DNA from: Paenarthrobacter ureafaciens
Lineage (GTDB): Bacteria; Actinomycetota; Actinomycetes; Actinomycetales; Micrococcaceae
DNA: 64,000 bases
Direction of reading: 5' to 3'
Assembly (NCBI RefSeq): GCF_004028095.1
Contig: NZ_SBHM01000007.1
Span: 1,798,001-1,862,000 of the forward strand
Both the position numbers and the translations under genes were made by a program. Positions 7,312 through 16,684 of this stretch are shown one piece after another. A model generated the notes under the pieces. The model did no database searches. It was not told the DNA's origin and was given only the letters and a program-made list of their open reading frames with translations. The stretch's first letter is position 1, and each line of letters begins with the position of its first letter.

Positions 7312-8253
7312 ATGATCAAGTTCATTGCCAAGAGGCTGGGCAGCGGGGTGGTGGTGCTGTTCGTCGTCTCGGTACTCACCTTCACCCTGCTGTACACCTC
7401 AAGCGGGAGCATTGCCCGGAACATCCTGGGTGACCAGGCCACCCCTGAACAAGTTGCCTTGAAAGAGCAGGAGCTTGGGCTCGACCAGCCCTTGTTCGTC
7501 CGCTACTTCGCCTGGCTGGGCGATGCCCTGGCCGGAAACCTTGGAGCCTCATGGTTCACTTCCGAGCCGGTGGCCAACTCCCTGGCCACCCGGATTCCCG
7601 TGACCATGACCATGGTTTTCGCCGCAATGATCCTGATCGCCATCTGCGCAGCACTGATCGGTGTTGCGGCAGCCGTCAAGCGCGGCTGGGTGGACAGGGT
7701 GGTCCAGATTGGCGCCATCATCGGTGACTCCATCCCGGGGTACGTGATCGGTGTCTTCCTTGTGACCTTCCTGGCCATCCAGCTGGGCCTCTTCCCGGCC
7801 ACCAGCACCATCTCGCCCGAGGTGGGACCCGAGGCCTGGGTCATCTCGATGACGCTCCCCGTCATCGCACTGCTGATCAACGGCGTTACCGGCGGAGCCC
7901 AACAGATCCGCAGCGCCGTGATCAAGCAACTCGAACGCGACTACGTCCGCACTCTCCGCAGCCGCGGTATTGGAGAACGGGAGATTCTCTTCAAGCACGT
8001 TCTCCGCAGCGCAGCACCGGCAGGCCTCACCGTCTTGAGCCTCCAGTTGATCGGCATGCTGGGCGGCGTCGTGATTATCGAGCAGATCTTCGCCCTTCCC
8101 GGCATGGGTCCGCTCGCTGTCGCAGCCACCAGCCAGACCGACCTCCCGGTGGTCATGGGCGTCGTGATGTACACCGTGGTGGTGGTCATCGTGGTGAACC
8201 TCCTGGTGGACATCGTCAATGGTTGGCTCAACCCGAAGGTACGTGTGTCATGA
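7312..8253 (+). CDS. ABC transporter permease, DppB/OppB-like
   Basis: The 313-residue integral membrane protein starts 7 bp after the binding-protein gene. TM1 is at about 10-30 (VVVLFVVSVLTFTLLYTSSG). A periplasmic loop contains LGLDQPLFVRYFAWLGDALAGN, followed by five further TM helices. The ATPase-coupling EAA loop is present (DYVRTLRSRGIGEREILFKH). It pairs with the fused permease-ATPase that overlaps its stop codon. Confidence 0.93.
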   Translation: MIKFIAKRLGSGVVVLFVVSVLTFTLLYTSSGSIARNILGDQATPEQVALKEQELGLDQPLFVRYFAWLGDALAGNLGASWFTSEPVANSLATRIPVTMTMVFAAMILIAICAALIGVAAAVKRGWVDRVVQIGAIIGDSIPGYVIGVFLVTFLAIQLGLFPATSTISPEVGPEAWVISMTLPVIALLINGVTGGAQQIRSAVIKQLERDYVRTLRSRGIGEREILFKHVLRSAAPAGLTVLSLQLIGMLGGVVIIEQIFALPGMGPLAVAATSQTDLPVVMGVVMYTVVVVIVVNLLVDIVNGWLNPKVRVS

Positions 8254-10190
8254 GCGACTCCATGAATTCAGCAACAGCAACAGCAGCCGCCGACGTGGCC
8301 GGCGAAGGCCAAAGCGGCACTGTGGTCCGTTCCACCGTCATGCGGCGGCTCTTCAAGAACCCCCTGGGCATCGCCTCGATCGTCATCCTGGGAACCATAG
8401 CCCTGTTGGCCATCTTTGCGCCCGTGATTGCTCCTTTCGAGGAGAACTTCGCGAACATCTCCAAGACCCTCGCGGCGCCCGACTCCACGAACATCCTGGG
8501 CACTGACAGTGCGGGCCGTGACAACTGGAGCCGCCTGCTCTTCGGTGCCCAGCTGACGCTCCTGTCGGCACTGCTGTGTGCCGGCGTCGCGATCGCCATC
8601 GGCCTCCCTGCCGGCCTCATCGCCGGATACTACGCGGGCAAGTTCGAGGCCGTATCCAACTGGGTGGTCAGCATCCTCATGAGCCTTCCGGGCCTGATCG
8701 TCCTGCTCACCATCCGCGCGGCCTTCGGCCCCTCGGTGTGGATCAGCATGATCGCTTTCGGCATCCTCATCAGCCCGTCCTACTTCAGGCTCACTCGGGC
8801 CGCGGTACAGTCCGTCCGCAACGAACTGTACGTGGACGCCGCCCGTGTCTCCGGACTCTCGGACCTCAGCATCGTGGCCCGGCACATCTTCTCCGTGGTC
8901 CGCGCACCCATCATCATCCAGACCGCGGCCATTGCCGGCGTGGCAATCGCCATCCAGTCCGGACTCGAATTCCTGGGCCTCGGCGATCCCACCAAGGCCA
9001 CGTGGGGCGTCATGCTCTCCGAAGGCTTCAAGAACGTCTACATGACGCCAACCCTGCTCCTCTGGCCGGCACTGGCCATGGCGCTGACAATCGGCGGACT
9101 GGTCCTGCTGGGCAACGCGATCCGCGATGCCTTGGAAGACGGCGAAAAGATCAAGCACCGCAAGAAGCGCACCCCCGCTTCAGCAAAGGCCGCTGCCATG
9201 GCAACAGCCACCGGGGCAGAACGCACGACGGCGGAACCCGCCAAGGCGCGCCAGTCACGGAAGGCTGTTGCCGCCGTCGAGCGTGGAACCGAACACCACT
9301 TGGTCAAGGTGACCAACCTTGGAGTCGGCTACCCGCAGGCGGACGGTTCCATCAAGAAGGTAGTGGACGACGTCTCCTTCCACGTGGACCGCGGCGAGAT
9401 CCTGGGAATCGTGGGGGAGTCGGGCTCGGGCAAGTCCCAGACCGCGTTCTCCATCCTGGGATTGCTGCCGGACAACGCACGGATCGTTGCAGGTTCCATC
9501 CAGTTCGACGGCAACTACACGGTGGCGCCGGGTGAGGACCGGGTCAACCAGGAACGGTTGTCCAAACTGCGCGGCAAGCGGATCTCCTACATCCCGCAGG
9601 AACCCATGAGCAACCTGGACCCCGCATTCACCATCGGCTACCAGCTGGTCACGCCCATGGTCCGCGTCCTCGGCATCAGCAAGGCAGAAGCCCGCACCCG
9701 GGCACTCAAACTGCTGACCGACGTCGGGATCGTCAATCCGGAACGTACCTTCAACGCCTACCCGCATGAAGTCTCCGGCGGCATGGCGCAACGCGTGCTG
9801 ATTGCCGGTGCCATCAGCTGCGAACCGGACCTGGTGATCGCAGACGAACCCACCACCGCATTGGACGTCACCGTCCAGGCCGACGTACTGGACCTGCTCC
9901 GCGAACTGCAGCAGCGCTTGAACATCGGCGTGATCCTCGTGACGCACAACTTCGGCGTGGTGGCCGACCTCTGCGACCGCGTAGCCGTCATGCAGAACGG
10001 CCGGCTGGTGGAGGAAGGCACCGTGCGCGAGATCCTCCGCAACCCCAAAGAGCAGTACACGCAGACCCTCCTGGGGTCCATGCTTGAAGGTAAGGAGCCC
10101 ATGACCATGCTCGTTTCCCCGCCTGAAGGTCCCGTTTCCCACACTGATTCCGGTTCGGGCCGCGTAGCAGAAAAGGAGCCTGTGGCATGA
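8250..10190 (+). CDS. fused ABC permease (DppC-like) and ATP-binding protein (DppD-like)
   Basis: A 646-residue two-domain polypeptide. Residues about 1-300 form a DppC-type permease (LGTDSAGRDNWSRLLFGAQL; EAA loop around DAARVSGLSDLSIVARH). An Ala/Lys-rich linker at about 300-355 joins an ABC ATPase with Walker A GESGSGKS, signature VSGGMAQRV and Walker B LVIADEPTTALD. The ATG overlaps the upstream stop as ATGA; an in-frame ATG at 8223 has no ribosome site. The fusion removes the need to assemble the permease and this ATPase separately; the second ATPase is encoded immediately downstream. Confidence 0.93.
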   Translation: MSDSMNSATATAAADVAGEGQSGTVVRSTVMRRLFKNPLGIASIVILGTIALLAIFAPVIAPFEENFANISKTLAAPDSTNILGTDSAGRDNWSRLLFGAQLTLLSALLCAGVAIAIGLPAGLIAGYYAGKFEAVSNWVVSILMSLPGLIVLLTIRAAFGPSVWISMIAFGILISPSYFRLTRAAVQSVRNELYVDAARVSGLSDLSIVARHIFSVVRAPIIIQTAAIAGVAIAIQSGLEFLGLGDPTKATWGVMLSEGFKNVYMTPTLLLWPALAMALTIGGLVLLGNAIRDALEDGEKIKHRKKRTPASAKAAAMATATGAERTTAEPAKARQSRKAVAAVERGTEHHLVKVTNLGVGYPQADGSIKKVVDDVSFHVDRGEILGIVGESGSGKSQTAFSILGLLPDNARIVAGSIQFDGNYTVAPGEDRVNQERLSKLRGKRISYIPQEPMSNLDPAFTIGYQLVTPMVRVLGISKAEARTRALKLLTDVGIVNPERTFNAYPHEVSGGMAQRVLIAGAISCEPDLVIADEPTTALDVTVQADVLDLLRELQQRLNIGVILVTHNFGVVADLCDRVAVMQNGRLVEEGTVREILRNPKEQYTQTLLGSMLEGKEPMTMLVSPPEGPVSHTDSGSGRVAEKEPVA

Positions 10191-11068
10191 GCACCGTTAC
10201 TCGTCCGGACGCACCCCTGCTTTCCGTTGAAAACCTGGTGGTTGAATACCCGAGCAAAAGGTTCCGGGCCAAGCCGTTCCGGGCGCTGGCGGACATCAAC
10301 ATCACCATTGGACAGGGCGAGACCCTGGGCCTGGTGGGGGAGTCCGGCTCCGGAAAAACCACCCTCGGCAGGGCCGTCCTGGGCTTGGCTCCTGTCACCC
10401 AGGGCAAGGTGGTCTTCGAAGGAAACGACATCAGCAACGCCTCCCGCAAGGAGCGCAGGACCCTCAGCCGGGACCTGCAGGTGGTTTTCCAGGATCCCTA
10501 CACATCCCTCAACCCTGCCTTGGAAATCGGTGACATCCTCGCCGAGCCCCTGGGCGTCCAGGGCATGGCGAAGGGGGCCGCAAAGAAGCGGGTCAAGGAA
10601 CTGCTGGACCAAGTGGGCCTGCCATCGGATGCCATCCACCGGTTGCCCCGCGAGTTCAGCGGCGGCCAGCGGCAACGCGTGGCGATCGCCCGCGCGCTGG
10701 CACTGTCTCCCAAACTGATCGTCTGCGACGAACCCGTCAGCGCGCTGGACCTCTCAACGCAAGCCCGCGTGCTGGACCTGTTCCTGCAGATCCAACGCGA
10801 TACCGGGGTTTCCTACCTCTTTGTCTCGCACGACCTCGACGTCGTCCGGCACATCAGCCACCGCGTGGCGGTCATGTACCGCGGCGGGATCGTGGAGCAG
10901 GGGCCGGCCGACATCGTCACGCGGGAACCCGGGCACCCCTATACGCAGCGGCTCTTGCTGGCGTCCCCGGTACCCGATCCGGACCGCCAGGAACAGCGCC
11001 GTGCGGACCGCCACCGGCTGCTGGAACAGCAGCGCCAACAGACCGAACAGGCTGGCGCCGCGGCCTAG
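10187..11068 (+). CDS. ABC transporter ATP-binding protein, DppF/OppF-like
   Basis: The 293-residue ATPase overlaps the upstream gene by ATGA. Walker A is GESGSGKTT, the Q-loop segment is QVVFQDPYTSLNPA, the signature is FSGGQRQRVAIARAL, and Walker B is LIVCDEPVSALD followed by H-loop VSHD. The C-terminal tail has the oligopeptide-type motif HPYTQRLLLASPVPDP. With the fused protein it completes a heterodimeric nucleotide-binding pair for the importer. Confidence 0.93.
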   Translation: MSTVTRPDAPLLSVENLVVEYPSKRFRAKPFRALADINITIGQGETLGLVGESGSGKTTLGRAVLGLAPVTQGKVVFEGNDISNASRKERRTLSRDLQVVFQDPYTSLNPALEIGDILAEPLGVQGMAKGAAKKRVKELLDQVGLPSDAIHRLPREFSGGQRQRVAIARALALSPKLIVCDEPVSALDLSTQARVLDLFLQIQRDTGVSYLFVSHDLDVVRHISHRVAVMYRGGIVEQGPADIVTREPGHPYTQRLLLASPVPDPDRQEQRRADRHRLLEQQRQQTEQAGAAA

Positions 11069-11125
11069 CAGCCCGGACCAGCTGCACCAAGTGGCCTTCA
11101 CGGGCCGGAAACCACGGAGGAAAAA

Positions 11126-11986
11126 GTGGCCAAGATAGGCGTACAGGCGATGATGCTCAAGGAGAGCTTCGCCGACATTGGAGCATTCGAGACCCTGCGG
11201 AAAGTCAGCGCGATCGGCTACAACGCAGTGGAGATCTCGCAGATCCCCATGACCCCGGAGAACGTGGGTGAACTGGACCGTGCACGCACTGAACTGGGCA
11301 TGGACATCGCCGCGTTGTCCGTCAATGTCGAGGGCCGCAAAGGCATGCCGGTGGAGTCGCTGGCCGACAACTTCGACAAGATCGTCGATGATGCCAAACG
11401 CCTGGACAGCAGCCTTCTCCGCATCGGAATGCTGCCGTTCCCGGCCATGAAGTCGTTGGAGGCGGTAGTGGACTTCGCCAAGCAGGCCAACGGATACGCG
11501 GAGCGGTTGCAGGAACACGGCATCAGCCTCTACTACCACAACCACCACGTGGAGTTCGCGAAGTTCGACGGCAAGTACATGCTGGACATCATTGCGGAAA
11601 ACTCTCCGGCCATGGGCATGGAAATCGACGTCCATTGGGTTCAGCGCGGCGGCCTGGACCCGGTCCGGACCCTTGCCAGGTACGCAGGCAAGACGGCCAT
11701 GGTCCACCTGAAGGACTACCGGATCGGCCAGATGCCGGAGTCGTCCTTCGGCTTCCTGGAATCCGGTGATTTCGCCGGCTTCATGGCGGAGTTCAAGAAC
11801 GTCGTGCAGTTCGCGGAGGTGGGCGAAGGCAACCTGGACTTCCCGTCAATCGTTCCGGCCGCCGTCGACGCCGGTGCCCGCTACCTCCTGGTGGAGCAGG
11901 ACGAACTTTACGGCCGCACGGTGTGGGACGCCCTCCAGACTTCCTACGACAACCTCGTGGCCATGGGCCACAGCGACCTTTTCTAG
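11126..11986 (+). CDS. sugar phosphate isomerase/epimerase-like protein
   Basis: A 286-residue TIM-barrel protein with GTG start after GGAGGAAAAA. Metal-site segments are YYHNHHVEF (about 133-141), GMEIDVHWVQRGG, AMVHLKDYRIG and EVGEGNLDF. These resemble inosose dehydratase/IolE-like and 3-keto-glucoside processing enzymes. It follows the importer genes and precedes a Gfo/Idh/MocA dehydrogenase by 27 bp, repeating the isomerase-dehydrogenase pairing seen at 3562-5476. It is only distantly similar to that other epimerase-like protein. Confidence 0.86.
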   Translation: MAKIGVQAMMLKESFADIGAFETLRKVSAIGYNAVEISQIPMTPENVGELDRARTELGMDIAALSVNVEGRKGMPVESLADNFDKIVDDAKRLDSSLLRIGMLPFPAMKSLEAVVDFAKQANGYAERLQEHGISLYYHNHHVEFAKFDGKYMLDIIAENSPAMGMEIDVHWVQRGGLDPVRTLARYAGKTAMVHLKDYRIGQMPESSFGFLESGDFAGFMAEFKNVVQFAEVGEGNLDFPSIVPAAVDAGARYLLVEQDELYGRTVWDALQTSYDNLVAMGHSDLF

Positions 11987-12013
11987 ATTCTTCAACTGAC
12001 GGAGATTGATTTC

Positions 12014-13180
12014 ATGAGCAAGAAAGTACGCCTCGGCATCATCGGCCTTGGGCAGCAGGGCGGCGCCTACGCCAAATTCATCAAGGACGGCATGGTGCCG
12101 AACATGGAAATCGGCGCTATCTGCGACGTCGACCCCGCCAAGAAGGAACTCGCAGCTTCCCAGTACCCGGAGGCACCGTTCTTTGACGACTACATCGCCA
12201 TGCTGGAAAGCGGGTCCGTGGATGCTGTGGTGACGTGTGTTCCGCACTACCTGCACCCCGAAATTGGCATCCAGACCCTCAAACGTGACATCCACGCGCT
12301 GGTGGAGAAGCCCGCGGGCGTCTACACCAAGCAGGTCAAGGAACTGAACGATTTCGCGGCCACCAAACCCGGGCTCACCTTCGGCATCATGTTCAACCAG
12401 CGCAACAACCCGCTGTACAAGAAGCTCAAGGAAATCGTCGACGGCGGCGAAATAGGCACCATCCGGCGCACCAACTGGATCATCACCAACTGGTGGCGTC
12501 CGCAGGGCTACTACAACTCCAGCGAGTGGCGCGCCACCTGGGGCGGCGAAGGCGGCGGCGTCCTCGTCAACCAGGCACCGCACCAGCTGGACCTGTGGCA
12601 GTGGATCTGCGGCGTCCCCAAGTCCGTCTACTCGAAGGTGGCGTACGGCTTCCGCCGTGACATCGCCGTCGAAGACGAGGTCACCGCCGTCGTTGACTAT
12701 GGCGACGGCGCCACGGGCGTTTTCGTGACCGCCACCCACGACATCGTGGGAACCGACAGGTTCGAAATCCTGGGCGACCAAGGCAAGATCGTGGTGGAGG
12801 ACAGCAAGGTGGCCACGGTGACGCGACTGGTCAAGCCCGAGCGCGAGATCAGCGATTCCATGGGCATGGACGATGTCCGCAAGCTTTTCATGGGCCAGTT
12901 GAACCGGGAGGAGCTCTACTCCACGGAAGTCATAGAGTTCGAGTCCGTCTGGGGCGGCCAGCACGCCGGCGTCCTGGAGAATTTCGCAGCCAACATACTG
13001 GATGGGACCCCGCTGCTTGCCCCCGGCTCCGACGGCATCAACGGCGTCCGCCTGGCCAACGCCATCCACCTCTCCAGCTGGACCGGCAAGGAAGTTTCCC
13101 TCGACTTCGATGAGGACGAATTCCTGCAGGAACTGAACAAGCGGATCGCGGAAGAGGGCACGTTCCCCGAGCGTTCGTAG
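12014..13180 (+). CDS. Gfo/Idh/MocA-family oxidoreductase
   Basis: The 388-residue protein opens with RLGIIGLGQQGGAYAKFI. It carries the EKP motif in HALVEKPAGVYTKQV and the conserved block WGGEGGGVLVNQAPHQLDLW with the likely catalytic His. The C-terminal half is the alpha/beta substrate domain (NILDGTPLLAPGSDGINGVR). Such proteins oxidise a hydroxyl of a sugar or cyclitol with NAD(P). It is last in the operon, followed by a terminator at 13211-13258. Confidence 0.9.
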   Translation: MSKKVRLGIIGLGQQGGAYAKFIKDGMVPNMEIGAICDVDPAKKELAASQYPEAPFFDDYIAMLESGSVDAVVTCVPHYLHPEIGIQTLKRDIHALVEKPAGVYTKQVKELNDFAATKPGLTFGIMFNQRNNPLYKKLKEIVDGGEIGTIRRTNWIITNWWRPQGYYNSSEWRATWGGEGGGVLVNQAPHQLDLWQWICGVPKSVYSKVAYGFRRDIAVEDEVTAVVDYGDGATGVFVTATHDIVGTDRFEILGDQGKIVVEDSKVATVTRLVKPEREISDSMGMDDVRKLFMGQLNREELYSTEVIEFESVWGGQHAGVLENFAANILDGTPLLAPGSDGINGVRLANAIHLSSWTGKEVSLDFDEDEFLQELNKRIAEEGTFPERS

Positions 13181-13210
13181 TACCCGACCGGCCAACCGGC
13201 CAAGTAACGA

Positions 13211-13258
13211 CGAAACCCGGCCCTACCCGCACGTCTGCGTGGCGGGGGCCGGGTTTCG
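13211..13258. terminator. bidirectional hairpin between convergent operons
   Basis: CGAAACCCGGCCC (13211-13223) pairs with GGGCCGGGTTTCG (13246-13258); an inner stem involves CCCGC and GCGGG. There is no long T run. It separates the rightward importer operon from the leftward permease gene. Confidence 0.7.
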
Positions 13259-13276
13259 CGTTGTGAGCCCGGGGCG

Positions 13277-14113
13277 TCAGCGCCGCTTCCACGGCATGGT
13301 GATCCGTTCCAGTACCGCGAACAACCCCGCGAAACCGAAACCGAACAGGGCCGTAACCACCAGGCCCACATACATTTGCTCCACCTTGAACACTTGCCAG
13401 CTGTTCCAAATGAGATAGCCGATGCCGCTGGTGGCTCCCGTGAACTCCACGGCGACAATGACCAGCAGGGCGACGTTCATGCCGAGTTTGAGCCCGGACA
13501 GGATGAAGGGGAGCGCTCCGGGAAGGGCGATGTCAAAGAACATCATGGTCCGGCTGGCCCCGAAGCTGGCGCCAACCTCCAGCTGGGTGTTGTCGATCGC
13601 TTTGACGCCCGCTGCCGTATTCACCAGGACGATGAAGAAGACCGCGACGGCCAGCACCATGTACTTGGAGCCTTCACCCAGGCCGAAGATCAGGATGAAC
13701 AACGGCAGGATGGCCAGCTTCGGCACTGGGAACGTCGCATCCACCAAGGGCTGCACGATCGCGCGGATGACGGCCGACAGGCCCATGGCAAGGCCCAGGA
13801 TCACGGCCGGAACCGCACCAATGAGGAACCCGATCACGATCCTGGAAAGGCTGATGCCGATGTGCCCCCACAGCTCCGTGCCCAGCAGCCCCTTGGCCAA
13901 AGCGAGGAAGACCCCGCTGGGCGCCGGGAAGAAGCGGTCATCCACAGCCCCGCTGCGCGAGGCCAGTTCCCAGAGCAGGAGAAGGACGACGGGCGAGGCG
14001 ATGCTCAGGGCAAGGGTGACCCGCCTGCCCAGGGGACGCCTGCGCACCTTGAGGGTGGGTGCGTGGCCCGCCTCGATGGTCCGGGTTCCGTTGCTTTCCA
14101 GCGCCGTGCTCAT
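13277..14113 (-). CDS. ABC transporter permease, nitrate/sulfonate/taurine (SsuC) type
   Basis: A 278-residue membrane protein with about six TM helices (first at about 32-52, LALSIASPVVLLLLWELASR). The EAA-like coupling loop is in LEVGASFGASRTMMFFDIALPGALPFI. Its start overlaps the upstream ATPase stop by four bases. The operon has no binding protein; the NMT1-type lipoprotein at 22644 is the likely partner. Systems of this class import organic sulfonates, nitrate, thiamine precursors and aromatic acids such as phthalate. Confidence 0.9.
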   Translation of the reverse strand: MSTALESNGTRTIEAGHAPTLKVRRRPLGRRVTLALSIASPVVLLLLWELASRSGAVDDRFFPAPSGVFLALAKGLLGTELWGHIGISLSRIVIGFLIGAVPAVILGLAMGLSAVIRAIVQPLVDATFPVPKLAILPLFILIFGLGEGSKYMVLAVAVFFIVLVNTAAGVKAIDNTQLEVGASFGASRTMMFFDIALPGALPFILSGLKLGMNVALLVIVAVEFTGATSGIGYLIWNSWQVFKVEQMYVGLVVTALFGFGFAGLFAVLERITMPWKRR

Positions 14114-14925
14114 TCGGTTGCCTCGTCTTCCTGCCGCAGTTGGCCCCAGATGCGGCCGAACATGGATCCATACCTTTGGTCCGACCTGACGTCGGCCACC
14201 TTGCGCGGCCGTTGGAAGACGGACGCTACGTCTATCACGTCCTTCACAGCACCCGGTCGTCCGCTCATCACCACAATGCGGTCACCGAGCACCAAAGCCT
14301 CGTCGAGGGAGTGCGTGACGTAGAGGACAGTCTTGGACGTTTCCTGCCAGATACGGAGCAGCAGTTCCTGGAGCACCAGCTTTGTTTGCTCATCGAGTGC
14401 TGCAAAGGGTTCGTCCATCAGCAGCATCTGGGCGTCGGTTGCGAAAGCCCGGGCCACCGAAACCCGTTGCCGCATGCCGCCGGACAACTGATGGGGATAG
14501 GCCTTGGCGAAGGGTGCCAGCCCAACGCGTTCAATGTACTCATCGGCAATGCCCCGGCGCTCCTGCCTGCCCAGCCCGCTGGCCTTGAGGCCGAAGCCGA
14601 CGTTTTCCCGGACGGTCATCCAGGGAAAGACACCGTGTTCCTGGAACACCATGGCGCTCTCGGGGCGCTGTCCGCCCTCATCGTCGAAAATCCGGACGTC
14701 ACCCCCGGAGGCTTCCTCCAGACCGGCCAGAACGCGGAGAAGCGTCGTCTTTCCACATCCGGACGGGCCCACGATCACCAGGAACTCCCCGCGCCGAATG
14801 CTCAGGTCGATGCCGTCCAGAGCCTTGAACGTGCTGCCGCTCAGCTTGAACTCAACGTTCAGCCCGCGGATGTCCACCTTGACCTCCGCGCCGGTTTTCG
14901 CCGGACTTTCCGGTATGACACTCAT
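14110..14925 (-). CDS. ABC transporter ATP-binding protein, SsuB/TauB type
   Basis: This 271-residue ATPase has Walker A GPSGCGKTT, signature LSGGMRQRVSVARAF, Walker B LLMDEPFAALD and H-loop VTHSLDEA. It overlaps both neighbours by four bases (hydrolase upstream, permease downstream), so the three genes are translationally coupled. It energises the permease at 13277. Confidence 0.93.
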   Translation of the reverse strand: MSVIPESPAKTGAEVKVDIRGLNVEFKLSGSTFKALDGIDLSIRRGEFLVIVGPSGCGKTTLLRVLAGLEEASGGDVRIFDDEGGQRPESAMVFQEHGVFPWMTVRENVGFGLKASGLGRQERRGIADEYIERVGLAPFAKAYPHQLSGGMRQRVSVARAFATDAQMLLMDEPFAALDEQTKLVLQELLLRIWQETSKTVLYVTHSLDEALVLGDRIVVMSGRPGAVKDVIDVASVFQRPRKVADVRSDQRYGSMFGRIWGQLRQEDEATE

Positions 14926-15890
14926 GCTGGTGCCCCTTGGATCACGGCGGTAGAGATGTTGTGCAGCACCATGGCGTTGAAGACATCGGGCCGCTCCCAG
15001 TAGGGCGAGTGGCCGGAACCCGTAACGACGTCGAAGGCAGCACCCGGGAGTGCCTGTGCCAAGCGGGCGTAGGCCGACGGCGTGGTGTAGGGGTCAGCGT
15101 CACCGGTGATCAGGTGGAGGGGGATCCCGCGGTCTGTTGCGCCGCCGGGCTCCAGCAACCATTCCAAACCGCGCAGGCCCCGCGGGCGGGGCGAGGCAGG
15201 CTGGTGGTTGCTTGCCGCCGTCGACGTCGGTTTTGCCACCCATTTGGCGGGGTCGGAAACGATGTCCTTCGGAACGTTGTCCTCCACCAGGGCACGCCAT
15301 TCCATGGTTCCGGCCGGGTTATCGCCCCGGTAGGCGGGCCCCAGTTCACGCAGGTAGGGCGGGAGTGCCAGGAATTCGGGCGGCAACAGCGCCGATGTCC
15401 CCTCGGGGTAGATGTCCGCCGCGATGCCGGCCATGGAGCACACGAGTGTCAGGGAGGCCACCCAATCCGGGCGTGCAAGGGCAAAGTCGACCGCCAAGCG
15501 GCCTCCCGCTGCTGCCCCCACCAGGTGCACCGGTTCCCCGATTCCCAGTCCGTCCAAAAGCACCGCGAGGTCGCCGTCCGGGGTGGCGAACTTCAAGCCG
15601 TGCCGTCCGGAGGGGGTGCGGCCGTGGCCCCGGCGGTCATAGGCCACCGCGCGGAATCCGCGCCGGGCGAACCAGTCTAGTTGGTGCTTGAACGTGCCGA
15701 GGTTCCCTACCGCCGAGTGCAGAAACACCACTGTCCCTTGCTGTTCCGCTGCGATTCCCGTGTCGCACACCCAGGCGGTGTCGCCGTCGGAAATCGGGGC
15801 GAACCGACCCGGGATTTGGCCGTTTCCGGCAGCGGTCCCGGTACTCCGTTGTTGGTCAATCACAACCGTTGATCCTTCGCTCTGGGTCAA
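14922..15890 (-). CDS. alpha/beta-hydrolase-fold protein lacking the nucleophile
   Basis: A 322-residue alpha/beta-hydrolase fold: oxyanion-region FLHSAVGNLGTF (56-67), YDRRGHGRT (84-92), strand-5 elbow HLVGAAAGG (122-130), acid-site TGDADPYTTP and C-terminal GSGHSPYWERP. The nucleophile elbow, normally G-x-S-x-G, reads G-A-A-A-G, so residue 127 is Ala rather than Ser, Cys or Asp. The triad Asp and His are kept. It is first in the leftward operon with an SsuBC-type transporter. Either the chemistry is non-hydrolytic or the protein is a binding/pseudo-enzyme. The fold assignment is secure, the function is not. Confidence 0.85.
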   Translation of the reverse strand: MTQSEGSTVVIDQQRSTGTAAGNGQIPGRFAPISDGDTAWVCDTGIAAEQQGTVVFLHSAVGNLGTFKHQLDWFARRGFRAVAYDRRGHGRTPSGRHGLKFATPDGDLAVLLDGLGIGEPVHLVGAAAGGRLAVDFALARPDWVASLTLVCSMAGIAADIYPEGTSALLPPEFLALPPYLRELGPAYRGDNPAGTMEWRALVEDNVPKDIVSDPAKWVAKPTSTAASNHQPASPRPRGLRGLEWLLEPGGATDRGIPLHLITGDADPYTTPSAYARLAQALPGAAFDVVTGSGHSPYWERPDVFNAMVLHNISTAVIQGAPA

Positions 15891-15915
15891 TAATGTGAGC
15901 CAGCTTACCTAGAAG

Positions 15916-15949
15916 CGCATAAGTTTGATAGTCTGCAGTCTTATAAGAC
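15916..15949. promoter_or_regulatory. divergent control region: box A-like site and GntR-type palindrome
   Basis: GTCTTATAAGAC (15938-15949) is a perfect 12-bp palindrome of the kind bound by FCD/FadR-type GntR proteins and lies 40 bp before the GntR gene. CGCATAAGTTTG (15916-15927; CAAACTTATGCG on the minus strand) is identical to the box in the 49599 promoter. On the minus strand CAGACT and CTAGGT lie 17 bp apart around it, a possible promoter for the hydrolase operon. Confidence 0.55.
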
Positions 15950-15988
15950 ATTTGGTGCCCTATTGGAAACCGGGGCGTAGGAGGCGCG

Positions 15989-16684
15989 ATGAATGTTCCC
16001 GAGTCGCTCGGCGAGCGCTTGGCCGGAAGCTGGGCAGGCTCCGCACCGCAGGCGCTGACGAAGTCCGAGTATGCCTACGCACGCCTGCGCCGCAGCATCC
16101 TCGAAAATGAACTGACCGCCGGTACCGTCCTGGACCAGGAACCCCTGGCCAAGGAGCTCGGGGTGTCCACCACTCCCGTCCGCGAGGCCCTGCGGAGGCT
16201 GGAGGCCGAACACCTCGTGGTCAGCCGGGCCCACCGCGAAACGGTCGTGGCGCCGGTGACCCAGGCGTTCGTGGACGAGATCTACCAAATCCGCCTCGCG
16301 CTCGATCCGCTCGCCGCGGGGCTTGCCACAACGCTGGCCACCGATGAGCAGCTGGCGAATATCGCCTCCTTCAGGCCGGGCCCGCCGGCGCGCTCAACCG
16401 GCCTGGAGCGTTTCCACTTCAGCCGCCACCTGCACCGGGCCATTTACAGCGCCTGCGGCAACAACCGGCTGGTGGACATCCTGGAGCAGCTCTGGGACGT
16501 CAGCGACCGGCGTCGTTTTTCCGTCCTCAAGTCGCAGAAGGCCGTGGCGGCCTCGCACACCGAACATGTGCACATCATCGACGCCGTCCTGGACCGCGAC
16601 GCCGAGCTGGCATCCCGGCTGATGCACGAACACGTCCGCAACAGCGGGGCGGCCATCACCGATGAGCTGGGTGACGGATGCTGA
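15989..16684 (+). CDS. GntR-family (FCD domain) transcriptional regulator
   Basis: The 231-residue protein has the winged helix at about 28-95 (YARLRRSILENELTAGTVLD; LAKELGVSTTPVREALRRLE). An all-helical FCD effector domain follows with FHFSRHLHRAIYSACGNN and HTEHVHIIDAVLDRD, the latter containing typical metal-ligand histidines. FCD regulators sense carboxylic acids in many catabolic operons. It is divergent from the hydrolase-ABC operon and a dyad lies in between, so autoregulation and control of that operon are likely. The xdhC-like gene overlaps its 3' end. Confidence 0.9.
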   Translation: MNVPESLGERLAGSWAGSAPQALTKSEYAYARLRRSILENELTAGTVLDQEPLAKELGVSTTPVREALRRLEAEHLVVSRAHRETVVAPVTQAFVDEIYQIRLALDPLAAGLATTLATDEQLANIASFRPGPPARSTGLERFHFSRHLHRAIYSACGNNRLVDILEQLWDVSDRRRFSVLKSQKAVAASHTEHVHIIDAVLDRDAELASRLMHEHVRNSGAAITDELGDGC

